Positions 22,971-34,070 of a DNA stretch of 64,000 nt are shown piece after piece (position 1 is the stretch's first letter; the number at the start of each line of letters is the position of its first letter). The DNA comes from Rhizomys pruinosus (taxonomy: Eukaryota > Chordata > Mammalia > Rodentia > Spalacidae), in the NCBI GenBank assembly GCA_009823505.1, contig VZQC01009508.1, positions 1,068,132-1,132,131 of the forward strand, read 5' to 3'. Under the pieces are notes generated by a model that saw only the letters and a program-made list of their open reading frames with translations, was not told the origin of the DNA and did no database searches. The position numbers were made by a program, and so were the translations under genes.

Positions 22971-23203
22971 TTAAATTTTTAATTTTTATTTATTATTTTA
23001 TGTGTATGAGTGTACTGTCTGCATGTAAGTAGATGCACCTGTGACATGTGCAATGCTGTGGAGGTCAGAAGAGGGCATTGGATTCCCCTGGAACTAGAGT
23101 TTAAAGATGGTTCTTAGCTGCCATGTGGGTGCTAGGAATCGAACCTGGGTCCTCTGCAAGAGGAGTCAGCGCTCTTAACCACTGAGCCATCTCTCCAGCC
23201 CCA
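22971..23203 (-). repeat. B2 SINE, antisense
   Basis: Full antisense B2 with the T-rich side left and actgagccatctctccagc right. The flanks aggatatttt and aggaggatttt form an imperfect TSD, and the ERVL pol sequence resumes directly after it. Confidence 0.9.
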
Positions 23204-25123
23204 GAGGAGGATTTTGATAATCAAGTAGATAAGGTGATCCATTCTGTAGATTCCAGTCAGTCTCCTTCCCCAATTTCATCATCGCCCAGTGGACTTGCAA
23301 ACAAAGCAACCGTTGAGGCAGGAATGGAAGTTACACAGAGACTCAGCAATGTGGACTTATACTCACTGAGATGGCTAAGGCACTCTTGAGGCTCTATTAG
23401 CTGAGAGCAGAGATAAACATGGAGCCATGAATATGTTCCCCAGTCTGGAGTATATTCCCCAGTGTGATTAATGAGTCTTCTAGTTGATTCAATGGATCAC
23501 TACCACCATTTGTTCTTGGTGGAACATTCTGAATGTAGATTTATCTTCCCTGCATACAATGATTCTGATGAACAACTATTACCCACAGTTTTATATCTAC
23601 CATCACACTGCTCCACATAGCAAGACTCTGATCAAAGAACTCACTTCCCAACAAATGAAGTGCAGCAATGATCCCACGGTCCAGCATGTCACTGGCTTGC
23701 CATGTCCTCTGCCATATTGGCCTTATCACACCTTCTGTCATCTATGAAGCATCTAGTCTAAATGAATGGTAAAATGGCTCCTTGAAGACTTATTTATGGT
23801 GTCAGCTGAGTGGTAATGCTGCATGAGACTAAGGCAAGGTACTCCAGAAGACTGAATATGATCTGAATCACTATCCAGTTTATGGTGCCATTTCTCCCAC
23901 AGGCAAGATGTGTGTATCCAGGAATTCAGGGGACTGGAATCACTCACTTTTACTCAGAGTGACCCATTAACAAAAGTTTTGCTTCCTGTTCACATTACTT
24001 GATGCTCTGTTGGCTTACAGATCTTGCTTCCAAAGAGAGGTTCGCCTAAAGAGAAGATTAAACATATTTCACTGAATTATACATTAAAACTGCCACCTGG
24101 CCACTCTGAATTCCTCCTGCCTCAGAATCAATGGGTAAGACAAAGAGTTACTATGTTGTGATAAGTGACCCTGACTGCTTAGGATAGGTAAATAAGGGTG
24201 TGCCTGGAATACAAGGGATCATTTAGATATCCCATACAAATTGCCATGACCTGCAGTCAAGGGCAATGGAAAACTTTACCAGAACTTCACAATAAGACCC
24301 TATGATTGAAGATACTCCATATACAAGCTGTAGAAGAAGCAAGAAAAAATCAAGCTGGTGCTGACTTCAAAGCCTCATCACTACTGGGTAGCTGTCATGG
24401 TGACAGAAGGTGCCGTGCATGCTACCAGAAGAAAATGTAATCTTTAACCTTAGCCGTGAATCCTACAAAGTACAGGAGAAACTGGCCTGGCAAGATATGC
24501 CCACCATGGCAATGGTGGCATGAATATTATGCGAGTATCCGACCAGTTTCTAATTAGATTTAAGGTCTTCTTCATGGGATGGAGCCCAGGCCTGACACTG
24601 ATATCAGGCTTAGGAACCTGAGGCTAGACAGGTCACAGGGCATAATGGAGAGCCTAATGCTCATCTTCTCCTAGATAGTTATAGTAGTAAACTGACTCCT
24701 AATGACTTACTATTATACCCAAAGATTAAAGAATCTCTCAGTTTTCACCAGAGAAGCTTATGCAGCAAGCGGTGACTGACACCGAAAACTACAAGTAGCC
24801 AATGTGCAGGGAACAAGAGGCTGCAGAGTGCTGATCCTGAACAGGACAGCTATATCCAACTTCTGCCTCCAAGGCTCAGGGATCATTGTGGTAGAAGGGA
24901 CCGAAAGATTTTAAGAGCTAGACAAGAAAAAGAGTTTTGTAGTCAGTTATTCATATGATTCAATGGTGACAACATATACAGGGGCCACGCAAGTTCAAAT
25001 CAGACAAAATTCCAGCCTGGAGATAGAGAAGTGGGTGAGAAACCTTAACCATACCTGAGGAATTATTGGCAAGGGACGGCTCCTGGGAGGGAGAGTCAGT
25101 CTCTTTAAAAGATGTGACTCTTT

Positions 25124-25331
25124 GGGGCTGGAGAGACGGCCTAGCGGTTAAGAGTGCCAACTGCTCTTGCAGAGGACCTGGGTTCGATCCCCAGCACCCA
25201 CACGATGGCTGAGAACCATCTTTAACTCCAGTTCCAGGGGAATCCAACACCTTCTTCTGATCTCCGCGGCATTGCACGTCCCGGGTGCACAAACCTACAT
25301 GCAGACAGTACATTCATACACATAAAAAAAA
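25124..25331 (+). repeat. B2 SINE, sense, with TSD atgtgactctt
   Basis: B2 from ggggctggagagacgg to an A tail. The TSD atgtgactctt occurs at 25112-25122 and 25332-25342; the same word recurs at 25620-25630 after the adjacent L1. The B box ggttcgatccc is intact. Confidence 0.9.
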
Positions 25332-25342
25332 ATGTGACTCTT

Positions 25343-25618
25343 CATATTTTAAAGTAATATAAAATTAAAGGAGGAAAATGTGAATTCCTAAACATAAAAA
25401 AGACTGAGAGAAAGATGCAGGAGAGTTATGGCAGAATGCATGATCTGGGGTGGGGTGCAGGGAAGGGAAAGGGGAATATGCCTGAACTGAACTGAGAAAT
25501 GATGTCTGAAATACATAAAACATCAATAAAAGCATTATATTAAAAAGTGTTCAACTATATATTTCAAGTTTTAAATTATTTGACAATAATAAATTTTCCT
25601 CAAAGAGAAAAAAAAAAT
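25343..25618 (+). mobile_element. 5'-truncated young L1 3' end, sense
   Basis: L1 3' sequence containing agagaaagatgcagg, ggcagaatgcatgatc, a G-rich tract at about 25446-25474 and aaaacatcaataaaagc. It ends in an A-run followed by gatgtgactctt, a direct repeat of the 5' flank. It nests inside the Lx-like element. Confidence 0.8.
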
Positions 25619-26620
25619 GATGTGACTCTTGGTAGGTTAACCAGGCCCCAGTGGATGGGCCCACACTGAAGGGCATCTAGGGACACCATTTAGATTCTGT
25701 AGGCCCCGTTATATACATAATAGAGTACATTAAATTGGGTTAGGGGTAATAAGGAGAAGTGAAAATAGGAGAGGGGATCTAGTTACCATCAAAATATGTT
25801 GTATGAAAACAGCAAAATGTTAATAAAAAATATTTTTAAAAAAGAATTTTCATGACATGCAGCCAAAGTCAATGGGAAATTTCAGTACAACTCAGGCAGG
25901 ACTATTAATGACCCAAAGCCTGTGAGAATGGCATTTGGGGTCACTCTGTCAGGTATAATACTGCAGTCAGCTTCTAGGCTTGTTGAAGGCAAAGACAGTG
26001 CAGAATGAGTCACAGAAGACAGTTATACACTTCAGATACAACCATCCAACTAAATGGAAGCTATTGTAATTTTCATGAGGATTTGTTCTTCTTATGTTGT
26101 AAATCTGTTTGTGTGTATTAAGAAAATCCTTTTGTTTTCTTCCCTCTCTCTTCCTGTAGTGTAAGTTGTTTTGGCTTTATATCATGCCATTTGGGTCTTG
26201 CTACTTATAGCATACTATTTAGTTTACAGTACATGGTGGAGAAATGTCTACAGGATGTATGTACCCCTCGTCTGGGGAAAGGGTTACTGTGTTTTTATTC
26301 CAATACAGAATGGTGGTATCACACCAGACTTTGCTATCCTCTTTATTTGAAGTTTATGTACGGTTTAAGGAGATAATGTGGGGGTCAGGTTGACAAATGG
26401 TGTGGGATTTTTGTAGCCAAATTTGTATTCATGTTCACATGATTGAACCAGGGGTAGCCAAGATATAAGCATTCTACTGGTTATGCATGTTACACCTTTC
26501 CTTAATGCTTCTAAATCCATACTATTTAAATTGGTGGACTGAGTAAAGTATACTGTACTCCCCAGTGTGGGTGGGCATTAGCTAATCTGCTGAAAAGCTA
26601 AACAATAGTCTGATAAAAGG

Positions 26621-26621
<1 letters not shown>

Positions 26622-26671
<50 letters not shown>
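26622..26671. repeat. (TC)n microsatellite
   Basis: A pure TC run of about 48 bases inside the 3' LTR of the ERVL relic. Confidence 0.97.
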
Positions 26672-26672
<1 letters not shown>

Positions 26673-26883
26673 GCCTGATGACTTCTGATATGGAACTTGC
26701 TCTGGCTTTTGGCCTATGACTCAGGCTAGAACTGAGACAACTGGTGCTCTTGGTTTTCCACCTTGTCACTGGACATCTAGGGGCCTCTCAGCCTCCATAG
26801 TGCAGGAGCCTAGTTTTTACTATTTATATTATAAATTTATATTATAATAACATAAGGAACCCCATACACACATACAGATGAGT

Positions 26884-26885
<2 letters not shown>

Positions 26886-26919
<34 letters not shown>
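26886..26919. repeat. (CA)n microsatellite
   Basis: A pure CA run of about 34 bases near the 3' end of the same LTR, where an AT-rich stretch is normal for this LTR family. Confidence 0.97.
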
Positions 26920-26920
<1 letters not shown>

Positions 26921-26966
26921 ATATCTCTATTGGTTCTGCTTCTCTGGAGATCCCAGAATCACACAG

Positions 26967-28394
26967 TATCACAGGGAAAATTGAACAGAGAAGGGTTTCA
27001 CATTGACATTAATTTCCCAGCAAAGCAGTGACATGCAATGTTTTGCTTTCAGATCATTGACTAGAACTCATCGCCCGACTCTGTCAACAAGGGAATCAGG
27101 GAAACAACCCCACCATGGATCTAGAATGAGGAGAGACCAAAACATTTGGTCAACAGCACTAAATTAACACCCTACAAGGAAATGTACCCCTGGAGAGACA
27201 AGAAGGGGTCACAGAGCTGCAAGTCAGCCCCCAGCCCTGCCACATTGTGAATTCCAGTTTGTGTTTCTAGAAGCAATTTGTTGATGTATCTTAAAAAGTT
27301 AAGCAAGGAAATTAAAGAACAGTAAGTACCTACGTTTTAGAAAACAGTATTTTTAGAGTACATTGAAGACCCTGGACTGGAGGGCAGTGTTGGGCACTGC
27401 GGCACAAAGAAGATCATTAAGTATTTAGTAAGCACTGGGTGTCGGGCTCTTGGTTTGACAGCCTCATTTAGGAGACAGCTGCACTTGCTGTATTGATTGA
27501 AGTGGTGTGTGGGAACAAAAGCTGAAACCTTCAGATTTAATGAAGGCAAGGAGTCATCCACCAGCAGAGAGCAACTATTGAACTGATTACAGGAGACAAG
27601 ACCAAAGTTTGATTAATACCATGGAGCAAGGAGTCCAAGAAACTTACCATGGTTTACATGAGTCAACTCAATGAAGATCAGAGAGGTCTAGTAAATTCCA
27701 GGTGACGGGTGGATACAATGACTCAGAGAGGCAGTCAGTACAGCACACTTAATTCCTGGGCCAGATTCTCCCCCGGTGCTTCCTGCTCGTGGGTTAAATA
27801 GTCAGGTAAAAAAAAAAAAAATAGTCAGGTACCTCTTCTCATTCCTTCCTGTCATTTGGATATTCTCCACACTTTCTTCTCTCTGATCTCAACTGTCTCA
27901 GAGATGTGGACTGGGCTCTGGGAACTCTGAATTTCTTACGATCTGCTCAATTCCAAGCCAGAGGCTAAAGAATGCTACAAATCAAAGGCCACACTCTTCG
28001 CTCTCAGCCCACTGTTTAACATTACAGACCACACTCTCATTTCAATTACATGTGTTTAATTAGTTTTCGTATCGATCTTTGGGAAATAACCTGTTTTAAC
28101 TTGAGGATGCAGGTAGAATAGGGGGCAGGCAAGTTGTAAGTCAGAGAAGGAAGGAGGTTGGGAGGGCAGATGAGCAAGACAGTTCTAGGGGCAAAGTGCA
28201 CAGAGAATTAAGAATGGATGACTGCTCAGCAAATGGACCCTTCCTCTAGGGATGTTGGTGTATAACCTAAATACAAAGTCCATCGTGAACGTGGGACTGC
28301 GAAGAAGCAGGGGCTTCTGATGTGCTATGTTGGAAATCATGTGATGAGGGTAGGTTTCAAGGGCCACCATAAAAACACAAAATATTGAGACTCA
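26967..28394. other. Single-copy sequence, no gene recognised
   Basis: No nameable repeat. An A-run at 27808-27820 is flanked by the short direct repeat agtcaggta. Open frames are below 75 codons and unrecognised. Confidence 0.45.
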
Positions 28395-28570
28395 TTTTTT
28401 TCAATGTTGGGGATCAAACCCGAGGACATCCGACATCACTAAGTTGTACTCCCAGCCCCTGAGATGTTGAGACAAATGTTCACAGTGTATCCTAGGCTGG
28501 CCTCCAATTCATGGGTTTCAAGTACTAAGATTACAAGAGTGCACCCCACTGAGCCACACTTCTAGGTAAA
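28395..28570 (-). repeat. B4-type (ID + B1-like) SINE, antisense
   Basis: An ID-like half (gttggggatcaaaccc, actcccagcccc) is followed by a B1-like half (cctaggctggcctcc, actaagattacaagag). Degraded. Confidence 0.55.
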
Positions 28571-29149
28571 GGGAAGTCATCAAAAATATCTTTAGCTGGA
28601 GAGAGAGAGAGACACTTGATAAAAGCAGAGTTTTGAAAGAAAGGTAAGTCAAGACAGTGTTTAAGTTGGGCAGGAGGAAGAATATCCTGCAGAAGAGTTC
28701 CAGGGCTGAGGCTGCTGGAAGGACATTCACAATCATCTTCCAAAGTGTTTTGTAAATACCTTTTCCCAAGTCACCAGTGACAGCAAGTCTTCTATTTTCT
28801 CTGTAGTAAAAAGCCCCTTTCTCTGAGCACAGAGAAACTGAACTGATCACAGTGAGTCACTTCCTCCACATAGTCACTTCCTCGTTGTCACAGATGCCTT
28901 CTGAAACTAAAAGACCAGAAACCAATCTTCAGCTTCTCTTATCACCCGTCTCCACTTGGCTGCCTCCGAGGAGCAGCCGTATTCAAGTCTATGCTTTGAG
29001 TACCTCTAATTCCATGTTCCAATTTCACTGAACCATGGAGAGTGAATAGATTTCATTAAATCTCACCCTGGTTATGTCTAAGAGTGTTTCTCCTTCTCCT
29101 TCTCCTTTCTCCTCTTCTTTCTCCTCTTTTGTTTTTTTGCTTTTTCCAT
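28571..29149. other. Single-copy sequence, with pyrimidine-rich end
   Basis: Nothing recognised up to a CTT-rich stretch at 29087-29130. A 110-codon minus-strand frame (28518-28850) overlaps the B4 SINE and is not a gene. Confidence 0.45.
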
Positions 29150-29442
29150 TTTCACATGCGCATGCGTGCATGTGTGTGAGTACACGCGTATGAGGGTGGG
29201 CGTGCATATAGAGGCTTGGAATTGATGTTGATTGCTTTTTCATTTCATTAATTGAGACAAAGTCTCTCAATCAAACCCAGACCTCACTGATCTGAGCTCG
29301 CTCTGGGGAATCCCCTGTCTCCATCTTCCGAAGCTGGAGTCCCTAGAGGACTCCCACACCACATTTACACAGGTTTTCGGGTTTCAAACTCTGGTCCACA
29401 TGCTTATGCAGCAAGTGCTTTACACACTGGGCCATCTTTCCA
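29150..29442 (-). repeat. B3-class SINE, antisense
   Basis: Begins with a TG/CG-rich block (catgcgcatgcgtgc), then gagacaaagtctctc, ccatcttccgaagctgg, and ends gggccatctttccagcc. This is the usual antisense B3 order. Confidence 0.65.
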
Positions 29443-29864
29443 GCCAATTTCTAGGTGTTTCTAAATGAGAGTACTACTTGAGGTGGTGAAGTGAATGCCC
29501 CCACACTATTGTCCAGGGCTATTCAGAAGTAACTGGGAGGGAGAGGAAGGACTGAACCCGGGAATTGCACCATCAAAGATAACAAGTGCCACTGAGCGAC
29601 TTGCATGGCCTGGCCCCATCTTTGATCTAAGAAACATAACTCAATGAAGTAAGGTAGCTATGACCCAGAGGAAATCCCATCCACCCTAACTCCAGAAGAA
29701 AGCAAAGAAGAACTACTAAGTAGATACTATCACTAGAGAATTGACTTTCAAGGGAAAAAAAAAAAGACACAGATTTAGGGGGAAGAAAAGGAGAAGGATG
29801 AGCTTCACTGTCAAGGGGGCACTTCCTAGACACAAGAAACAAAGGTGTTCTTTTGAACACCTGG
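29443..29864. other. Single-copy sequence, no feature seen
   Basis: No repeat or coding signal recognised. Confidence 0.45.
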
Positions 29865-30050
29865 TTCTTAAGCATCTGCCTTATTCCAAGTGCTCCATGC
29901 ACCCTATTTCATCTCCCACATGACACTGTGAAATAGGTTCTATTAGTAACCCCTTCACAGATGGCAAAGTTGAGGATTGGGCAAGGACACATCACTAACA
30001 AACAGTCGAGTTCAGAGCCCTTGACACTTACACCCTGTCTACTCAATGTC
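29865..30050 (+). repeat. MIR SINE, sense
   Basis: Shows ccaagtgctccatgc, ctatttcatctcccacatg, gtgaaataggttctattag, ttcacagatggcaaagttg and aaggacacatcac in order, as in MIR. Confidence 0.7.
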
Positions 30051-30294
30051 TAATTCTGAATGCTCAGCCTTAGATGCAGAGACTGATCTTTCTTGCAGCA
30101 CAACTAACCTTAAATCACATCTCCATGTTCTTGCCAAGCATCTACTTGGATAAGTACTGTATTTCCTTTTGAAAGTCCAACAATGCCTCTGCATTTCCCA
30201 CGCCCAATCTTCCCCTCTTCCTATATTCTCTGACTCCATAAAAAAGCCATTTTTTTTCTCCCAGTTACTCATCTGTCTTTAGTTGTCCTTATAC

Positions 30295-30655
30295 CTCAGT
30301 ATTAGTTACTTTTCTGATTGCTGTGACAAAAATATCTGACAAGAAGCAATTTACAAAAGGAACATCTTATTCTGGCTTACAGTTTGAAAGGATACATTCC
30401 ATCAAAGTGGGAAGGCACAGCAGCAGGAGCAGAAAGTCAGCTGGTCCAATCAGGAAGCAGAAGCAAACAAACAGGAAGTGGGGCTGGGCTATGAAACATC
30501 AAGTCCCAACCCAGTGATCCTCCTCATCCAGGGAGGTCACACCTCATAAAGGTTCCATAACTTTTCCAATCAGGGCTACTAGCTGGGGACTAAGTGTCCA
30601 AACAGATGAGCCTGGAGGGGAGGGGAGGCATTCCACATTCAAACCACAAAACCTC
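30295..30655 (+). repeat. RMER1-like rodent repeat (tentative)
   Basis: Starts attagttacttttctgattg with gctgtgacaaaaatatc, then tctggcttacagtttg, gtcacacctcataaagg and the end ccacattcaaaccac. This is the most complete copy in the window. Confidence 0.55.
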
Positions 30656-30859
30656 CCAATGCTTGATTAGTGGACCCTTCCAAGTGCCTGCTCTAGAGCT
30701 ATCTCGCCAGGTTCTTAAGTCATTTCCTGGCTGAATTTCCCATCAGCAATCCCTCCCTCCCATGGCCCACTGTCCACCTGACTCTCGTGACCAATGAAAC
30801 TACTTTTCTTTGATACCAATGATGTTCCCGGATTCTTCAGTGTTAAGTGAGTTGATCTT
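30656..30859. other. Single-copy sequence
   Basis: Short interval between two old repeats; nothing recognised. Confidence 0.4.
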
Positions 30860-31080
30860 AGAGTAGAACCAGTTCAATCTGGGTCTCTTCCTTGCCATCT
30901 AGGCAAGGATTTAGGCAGCAATTGAAATGGCTTTGGTTTCCATTCCTAAATCAATTAAATCAGGGTAATGATTGCACTTGTCTCATGAAGTCATTGGGGA
31001 CATTAAATGAGACATTTCCATGTCAGACAGGGAAAGGACCCTACATAATGTTGTAGCTAATAATGGGGTTCCTTCCCTGG
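30860..31080 (-). repeat. MIR SINE, antisense
   Basis: Antisense MIR order: caatctgggtctcttcc, atcagggtaatgattgcac, ttggggacattaaatgag and gttgtagctaataatgg. Confidence 0.65.
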
Positions 31081-31474
31081 TCCAAGCCTCTGTGAACTTC
31101 CTGTTGTTCACAGGATGAAGTTTGGAAGTCTCTGACTAGGGCATTCAAGTCCTAGAAGAACACTGACTTAACCCCTTTCCAGACCTTGCTCTTGGTGCCC
31201 AAACCCTCTTCCTCAGGTACACCATGCTGATCCCTTAGAGTCCACAACCCATCACCTTTTCTCACTGTTTTGTTGCATCCACAACAGTGTATTCATTTAT
31301 TTCATTTTTGGAGGACATAATTCAACCCACAAATGGATCTTAGGAAATATTGTCAGTAATATGTCACCCCAAGGAAAATAATGTAATTGGTCTATGGTGT
31401 AATCTGGCTCCTGAAAATTTTTATTTGATTTATTAAGCAACTCTAATACACAAGAGTTTGAAAACCATTGTCTC
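31081..31474. other. Single-copy sequence, no feature seen
   Basis: No repeat or coding signal recognised. Confidence 0.4.
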
Positions 31475-31705
31475 AAGCTCGGGTCAAGGGGCTTTGAAGT
31501 CAGACTGCCTTGTGTTGACTGGGCACAGGCTACTTGCAAGATGAGTGGTCGTGGAAATTTGAATAACCTCTCGGTGCCTTAGGTTTTCCTGATTAAAGTA
31601 AAAGTACTAAGGTTGGCTGCCCCATAGGTGATTTCTAAGAATTAAATGAAGTTACAAAAGAGAGAATTTATAATAATGTCTAGAACCTAAGTATCCTTTA
31701 TAACA
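31475..31705 (-). repeat. MIR SINE, antisense
   Basis: Antisense MIR-like series: gctttgaagtcagactgcc, ttgaataacctctcgg, ggttttcctgattaaag and ttctaagaattaaatgaag. The second antisense MIR within 700 bp. Confidence 0.6.
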
Positions 31706-32039
31706 CTATAGTTCTAGCACACTTGAATCCTAAAGGAAAAAGGCCATCATTGTAAAAATGAATGATGAATAGTCACTTTGTTTGGGAGATGAAACAAAGA
31801 TGGTGAATGATTTACTCAAAATCCAGTGGGGACCCCTAGAAAGAACTTTGGTTCTCCTGAGTACAGATCACAGCCCAGCTCCCGGGAAGCCCGAGTTTTT
31901 CAGTCTTGATCTCAGGGGTCACTGAAGGGGGCAGTGAGGGACAGGAAGAGAACAGCTCTCTCTTATCTGCTTGCATGGTGATTGATGCCCTGTAGGATTT
32001 TTTGTGTTTTGTTTTTGTTTTTGTTTGTTTGTTTGTTTG
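31706..32039. other. Single-copy sequence ending in T/G-rich tract
   Basis: Nothing recognised until a TTTG-rich stretch at about 32000-32040 that leads into a B1 fragment. Confidence 0.4.
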
Positions 32040-32110
32040 TCTTTGGGGTTTTCTGGTTTTTGGTCTTTTTGAGACAGGGTCTCCTTGTAGCTCTGGCTTT
32101 CTTGGAGGAT
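32040..32110 (-). repeat. B1 SINE fragment, antisense
   Basis: Only the 3' part of B1 is present in antisense (ctttttgagacagggtctcc, ttgtagctctggctttc). It stops abruptly at about 32107. Confidence 0.8.
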
Positions 32111-32149
32111 TTTGTTTTTAAAGAAAAGAGAAAGGTATCTGGAGCTGCA

Positions 32150-32320
32150 TTTAGTCAGTAGACTGCTTATGTGGCATGTGCAAGGCCCTGGGTTCGATCT
32201 CCACACCGCATAAATTGAGAGTGGGGATACATGCCTATAATCCCAGCAGCCAGTGATGCAGGCAGGAAGATGAAGAACTTTAAGGTCATCCTCGCTGAAT
32301 AGAGTTTAAAGTACTGAGCT
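32150..32320 (+). repeat. B4-type (ID + B1-like) SINE, sense
   Basis: An ID-like half (atgtgcaaggccctggg, ttcgatctccacacc) precedes a B1-like half (ctataatcccagcagcc, ggcaggaagatgaag). Confidence 0.6.
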
Positions 32321-32409
32321 TGGATACAAAAGATTCTGCACAGAGGTGCAAGAGGGCAGAGACGGAGACAGACAAGAGATGGGAGTGGTTTGAGTAAGTG
32401 CCCCCATAG

Positions 32410-32690
32410 GTACCATTGGGATATTTTGCCCAGTTGGTGGCACTGTTTTAGGAGGCTTTAAACTCATCACTGGGGGCGGACTTTGAGAGTCCTTAGCCTG
32501 GCCAGATTTCCAGTCGGCTCTCTGCTTCCTGCGATCACTGGGCTTTGTGCTCTGGGCACTTTCTTCCACCATGCCTCCCCTGCCATTATGGACTCTCTGG
32601 AACCGTAAGCTCAAATACCCTCTTCCTTCTCTAAGTTCCATGGGTCATGGTGCTTTATCACAGCAACAGAAAAGTGACTAATACAGAGAG
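32410..32690 (+). mobile_element. MaLR-type LTR, 3' portion
   Basis: Ends with the rodent MaLR series: ttcttccaccatgcctcc, cattatggactctctgg, accgtaagctcaaatac, tttatcacagcaacag and gtgactaatacag. The left boundary is approximate. It lies close to a B3/B4 SINE in the same orientation. Confidence 0.6.
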
Positions 32691-32884
32691 CATGAATGGA
32701 TGGTCAAATTTCAGGGAGGACTTCCCATGGCTTAGAAAACTTCAGAGCTCTCTGTGCCTGAGTGCGTGCCATTATCTTTATAGACAATAGACCTGGCTTC
32801 TGCTTCTTCCTTTTCCACAATGGAGCAGAGGGCCCAAAAGCTTCAAGTGATTGAGAATAGGATAAAAAGATACCTGGGAATCTG

Positions 32885-33150
32885 GGGAGATGCCTCAGTG
32901 GGATCTACAGAGCTCATGTAAAAACCAGACACAGTAGCACAAATGCCTGTAATCTCAGCGCACGCTTATGGAGGGACAGGAAGCAGAGGCAGGAGAACCT
33001 CCAGAACTTCAGCAGCCACCTAGGCTGGCTTACACACATACAAAGAAACCGTCTCCAGCAAGGTGAAAGGCAAGGACCAACACCCAAATGTTGTCCTCTG
33101 AGTCTGCGCACAGCCCTGGTGTGCACGTCTATACCCCCCCACACACAATA
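32885..33150 (+). repeat. B3/B4-class SINE, sense
   Basis: Series tctggggagatgcctcag, gcctgtaatctcagcgc, ggaagcagaggcagg, ctaggctggcttac and a CA-rich end. Moderately degraded. Confidence 0.65.
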
Positions 33151-33757
33151 TTAATTAAATGAACAAAGGAACAGAACAAAAGCCTCCATGTCCAGTAGAG
33201 AAGAGAGCTTGCAGCAGCATTTCAAATGTCTGCTCTCTTCATTACTAAATTTGTGTGAGGGGAAGCGAGAGTGAAGCCCTCCCAGAGCTCCAATCAGAGT
33301 CACGTCCGCCGAGATGCAGGATGAAATAAATGAGCAATCTCTTACCTTTCTAATCACCGGGAAGCTCAGGAAATTGGAAACGCCCCAGAAACAACATGAC
33401 ATATCAAATATCAAAGCCTGGGTGATCCGTGGCCATTGTCACCACAGTGGTCGTTACCCTTCACTTCCGCTTCATGGACAGTCCATAAATCAGAGTGTAG
33501 AGTTCTTTGGGATTGCTGAATGAAAGGCTCTGAATAAATGTCAGCTGGGATCATTAGGGATACCTTTCGCCTTAGACAGATAAATGTTAGTGAGTCCATG
33601 TTCAAGGAGACACCAGTAGGGTCTTTGGCTATTTCCAAGGGCCCCAAGATTCAATAACGTTTTGTAGAGTCTGAAAATTAAAATAGAAAAAGAAAGGCAT
33701 TTTCCATCGTATACACTATTCAAGAAAATATTCCTTGAAAATAAAACTCTTTTACCA
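33151..33757. other. Single-copy sequence, candidate conserved non-coding DNA
   Basis: No repeat recognised. The part at 33280-33480 has a balanced composition, with motifs such as gatgaaataaatgagc. Open frames on both strands are 60-87 codons and overlap. Confidence 0.4.
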
Positions 33758-34024
33758 GAATGCTCACCTTATAAACTTGTGGACCTGAGTTTGATCTCCA
33801 GAACTCACATAAAAATTTAAGCGTGAATAGTGCACACTTATAATCCTACTTCTGGGGAGCCAGAGACAGGAGGGTCCCTGGGGCTTGCAGGCCAGCCAGC
33901 CTAGACTATTTGATGGGCTCTAGACCCATGGAAGACTGTCAGAAAAACAATACGGATAGCACCTCAAGACTGACACTGGAGGTTGACCCAAATACAATCA
34001 TACCCATGTGCACGTGTGAGCACA

Positions 34025-34070
<46 letters not shown>
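33758..34070 (+). repeat. B3/B4-class SINE, sense, ending in (CA)n
   Basis: Series gacctgagtttgatctcc, tataatcctacttctgg, gcaggccagccagcc and cccatgtgcacgtgtg, then a pure CA run at about 34026-34068. Confidence 0.7.

Larger units (their letters stand above)
24306..25848 (+). mobile_element. Lx-like L1 3' end, sense, inserted in ERVL relic
   Basis: Contains the long non-coding 3' module of old rodent L1 (Lx type): gcaagatatgcccacc, attatgcgagtatccgacc, gggaccgaaagattttaag, and a 3' end with atatgttgtatgaaaac then an A-rich stretch at 25820-25848. Interrupted by a B2 (25124) and a younger L1 (25343). The family name is my best recollection. Confidence 0.65.
20685..26411 (+). mobile_element. 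ERVL internal (pol) relic, with nested insertions
   Basis: Collinear with ERVL pol. RT-region sequence lies at 20685-21130 (accagatgtggtgtcattgc, caagaagtagcaactac), downstream RT/RNase H sequence at 21180-22100 (taaccatggggcactgaatt), and integrase-region sequence at 23204-24300 (gaggattttgataatcaag, atcaaagaactcacttcc). The 3' end lies at 25849-26411. Gag, protease and the start of pol are absent next to the 5' LTR. Multiple stops and indels make it non-functional. It is interrupted at 22109, 22596, 22971 and 24306. Confidence 0.75.
26412..26966 (+). mobile_element. MLT2-like LTR, 3' LTR of the ERVL relic
   Basis: Begins tgtagccaaatttg just after the ERVL 3' end (gtcaggttgacaaatgg) and carries ggtggactgagtaaag, ccccagtgtgggtgggc, cctctcagcctccatag and cattggttctgc-like 3' sequence (attggttctgcttctctgg). 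Internal TC and CA microsatellites have enlarged it. Same orientation as the 20220 LTR. Confidence 0.7.
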
